NCBI GenBank assembly: GCA_030666985.1
Contig: DAOUWT010000148.1
Coordinates: forward strand, 1 to 6,588
Direction of reading: 5' to 3'
Length of the DNA stretch: 6,588 nucleotides
From: Chloroflexota bacterium
GTDB lineage: Bacteria; Chloroflexota; Anaerolineae; Anaerolineales; UBA11858
Shown: positions 6,047 through 6,588 of the stretch, one piece after another
Numbering within the stretch: position 1 is the first letter of the stretch
How the letters are laid out: each line of letters opens with the position of its first letter
Made by a program: the position numbers and the translations under genes
Notes under the pieces: model-generated
The model's input: the letters and a program-made list of their open reading frames with translations, nothing else
Told to the model about the DNA's origin: nothing
Database searches by the model: none

Positions 6047-6075
6047 TTGACGGCCTTTTTCCAGGGTAGTATAAT
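6047..6075 (+). promoter_or_regulatory. Sigma-70 promoter of the FMN riboswitch transcript
   Basis: TTGACG at 6047-6052 (five of six to consensus) and a perfect TATAAT at 6070-6075 are separated by exactly 17 nt. Transcription should begin near 6082, about 19 nt before the first riboswitch stem. Confidence 0.85.
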
Positions 6076-6100
6076 CACCTTCGCAAAATAAAATATATCT

Positions 6101-6239
6101 ACCTTCGGGGCAGGGTGCAATTCCCTACCGGCGGTGAAGGGAGTTTCAATCTGGAACTTCCGCAGCCCGCGAGCGTTCTCACGAATGCAGGATCCAGTGT
6201 AAATCTGAAGCCGACGGTAAAGTCCGGATGAGAGAAGGT
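6101..6239 (+). promoter_or_regulatory. FMN riboswitch (RFN element)
   Basis: All conserved RFN blocks are present in order: GGGGCAGGGTG at 6107-6117, CCGGCGGTGA at 6128-6137, AGCCCGCGAGCG at 6164-6175, CAGGATCC at 6188-6195, GCCGACGGTAAAGTCCGGATG at 6210-6230 in part, and the closing GAGAAGG. Stem P1 pairs ACCTTC 6101-6106 with GAAGGT 6234-6239. The aptamer binds flavin mononucleotide and usually shuts down riboflavin synthesis (rib) or uptake (ribU/ypaA) genes. The regulated gene is not inside the window; it should lie beyond 6588 on the plus strand. Confidence 0.96.
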
Positions 6240-6242
6240 TTT

Positions 6243-6273
6243 TTCTCGCTGTTTAACCGCAAGCAGCAGAGAA
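6243..6273 (+). promoter_or_regulatory. Candidate switching hairpin of the riboswitch expression platform
   Basis: TTCTC-GCTG (6243-6251) can pair with CAGC-A-GAGAA (6264-6273) with one bulged A. The same TTCTC (6243-6247) can pair instead with GAGAA at 6232-6236, which overlaps the 3' strand of P1. These pairings exclude each other, so FMN binding could be relayed from P1 to the downstream terminator. This is inferred from base pairing only. Confidence 0.45.
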
Positions 6274-6284
6274 GATGAGGCAGC

Positions 6285-6316
6285 CCCGAAAGCGTTTAAT
6301 AGCTTTCGGGATTTTT
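6285..6316 (+). terminator. Rho-independent terminator of the FMN riboswitch
   Basis: A perfect 9-bp stem, CCCGAAAGC 6285-6293 with GCTTTCGGG 6302-6310, has an 8-nt loop and is followed by ATTTTTATTA. It sits 45 nt after P1, the normal place for a transcription-attenuating platform, so FMN should promote termination here. Confidence 0.88.
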
Positions 6317-6347
6317 ATTAGCTGATGTCGTATCATCGCAAAAACAA

Positions 6348-6373
6348 GGGCAAGACTTCCGAAGTCTTTGCCC
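6348..6373 (-). terminator. Hairpin, possible minus-strand terminator
   Basis: GGGCAAGACTT 6348-6358 pairs with AAGTCTTTGCCC 6362-6373 over 11 bp with one bulged T and loop CCG. Read on the minus strand it is followed by TTGTTTTTG, a terminator-like T-run; the plus strand has no T-run. No minus-strand gene is visible to its right within the window, so the role is uncertain. Confidence 0.4.
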
Positions 6374-6421
6374 CAAAATATTGAAAAGATACGCTATTTG
6401 CCTCATTTTTACTTGATGACC

Positions 6422-6451
6422 CTTGCCCTGATGTCGTGATGTCAGGGCAGG
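6422..6451. repeat. Inverted repeat downstream of the riboswitch terminator
   Basis: CTTGCCCTGA 6422-6431 pairs with TCAGGGCAGG 6442-6451, ten pairs including one T-G, with a 10-nt loop. The 10-mer CTGATGTCGT occurs here (6428-6437) and at 6322-6331. No T-run follows on the plus strand. Confidence 0.6.
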
Positions 6452-6514
6452 TTCATTTAAGCCATTAAGTAACAGTATTACACTCAAGTGCTAGGGTGAG
6501 TAATTTACACTGCA

Positions 6515-6575
6515 CTCGAGCAGGATCAGCAGCTCCTGCGGGTGGCGTCCGGGAAACTGCCGTTCCCCTCAGAGC
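6515..6575 (+). repeat. 61-bp direct repeat, copy B
   Basis: This is the second copy of the element at 5499-5559, offset by 1016 nt in the same orientation and about 88% identical. The first stem (GCAGGA/TCCTGC) is intact; the second is shortened (GGGAA/TTCCC). It lies 13 nt from the window end, so what follows it cannot be seen. ATG triplets at 6578 and 6585 follow without a good Shine-Dalgarno. Confidence 0.85.
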
Positions 6576-6588
6576 AAATGACACATGA

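Larger units (their letters stand above)
6317..6514. other. Gene-free stretch after the riboswitch terminator
   Basis: No frame on either strand combines a start, a Shine-Dalgarno and protein-like composition. The stretch holds only the two hairpins listed above and an AT-rich remainder. A short minus-strand frame of 63 codons spans the terminator and has no ribosome binding site or recognisable motif. Confidence 0.6.

Overview
The window is a GC-moderate bacterial chromosome fragment. The protein families (a TTG-started MsbA-type half exporter, a rifampicin-phosphotransferase/PEP-synthase-like enzyme, a 'quinate 5-dehydrogenase'-annotated family), canonical sigma-70 promoters, a leaderless promoter and a dense load of short tandem and palindromic repeats all suggest an uncultured Chloroflexota (Anaerolineae-like) bacterium. 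That assignment is inference from style and remembered relatives; nothing in the window proves it.

Layout. Positions 1-567 (minus) hold the N-terminal 189 codons of a 'quinate/shikimate 5-dehydrogenase-like' gene that runs off the left edge. A perfect 18-bp-stem palindrome (584-622) separates it from the upstream, co-oriented ABC exporter gene (628-2409, minus, TTG start fixed by a good Shine-Dalgarno). The exporter is driven by a near-consensus promoter (2443-2471, minus) inside a divergent intergenic region. The other half of that region is a decayed minisatellite (2490-2575) ending in a TATAAT box only 6 nt before the ATG of the next gene, so that gene is probably read from a leaderless mRNA. 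Positions 2587-5436 (plus) encode a 949-residue ATP-grasp plus swivelling-His-domain enzyme of the RPH/PEP-synthase superfamily, without the C-terminal PEP/pyruvate barrel. After it come a 7-bp tandem repeat, a 61-bp repeat (copy A), a small single-pass membrane protein gene (5581-5892), a strong promoter (6047-6075), an FMN riboswitch (6101-6239) with its terminator (6285-6316), further hairpins, and copy B of the 61-bp repeat at the right edge. I see nothing convincing in 5893-6046. No gene is visible from 6317 to 6588.

How the parts work together. The exporter and the RPH-like enzyme share a divergent promoter region. A drug-modifying enzyme beside an efflux-type transporter would fit a resistance or self-protection role, but no substrate can be read from the sequence. 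The riboswitch should govern a riboflavin synthesis or transport gene beyond the right edge.

The most unusual feature is that short repeats have entered coding sequence in frame. The RPH-like gene carries three palindromic inserts: two are oppositely oriented copies of one element, and the third is from a different family. The ABC gene carries a two-unit 24-bp tandem repeat that adds 16 residues between the A-loop and Walker A. All sit at predicted surface loops and leave the catalytic motifs intact, which resembles the protein-coding palindromic elements known from Rickettsia.
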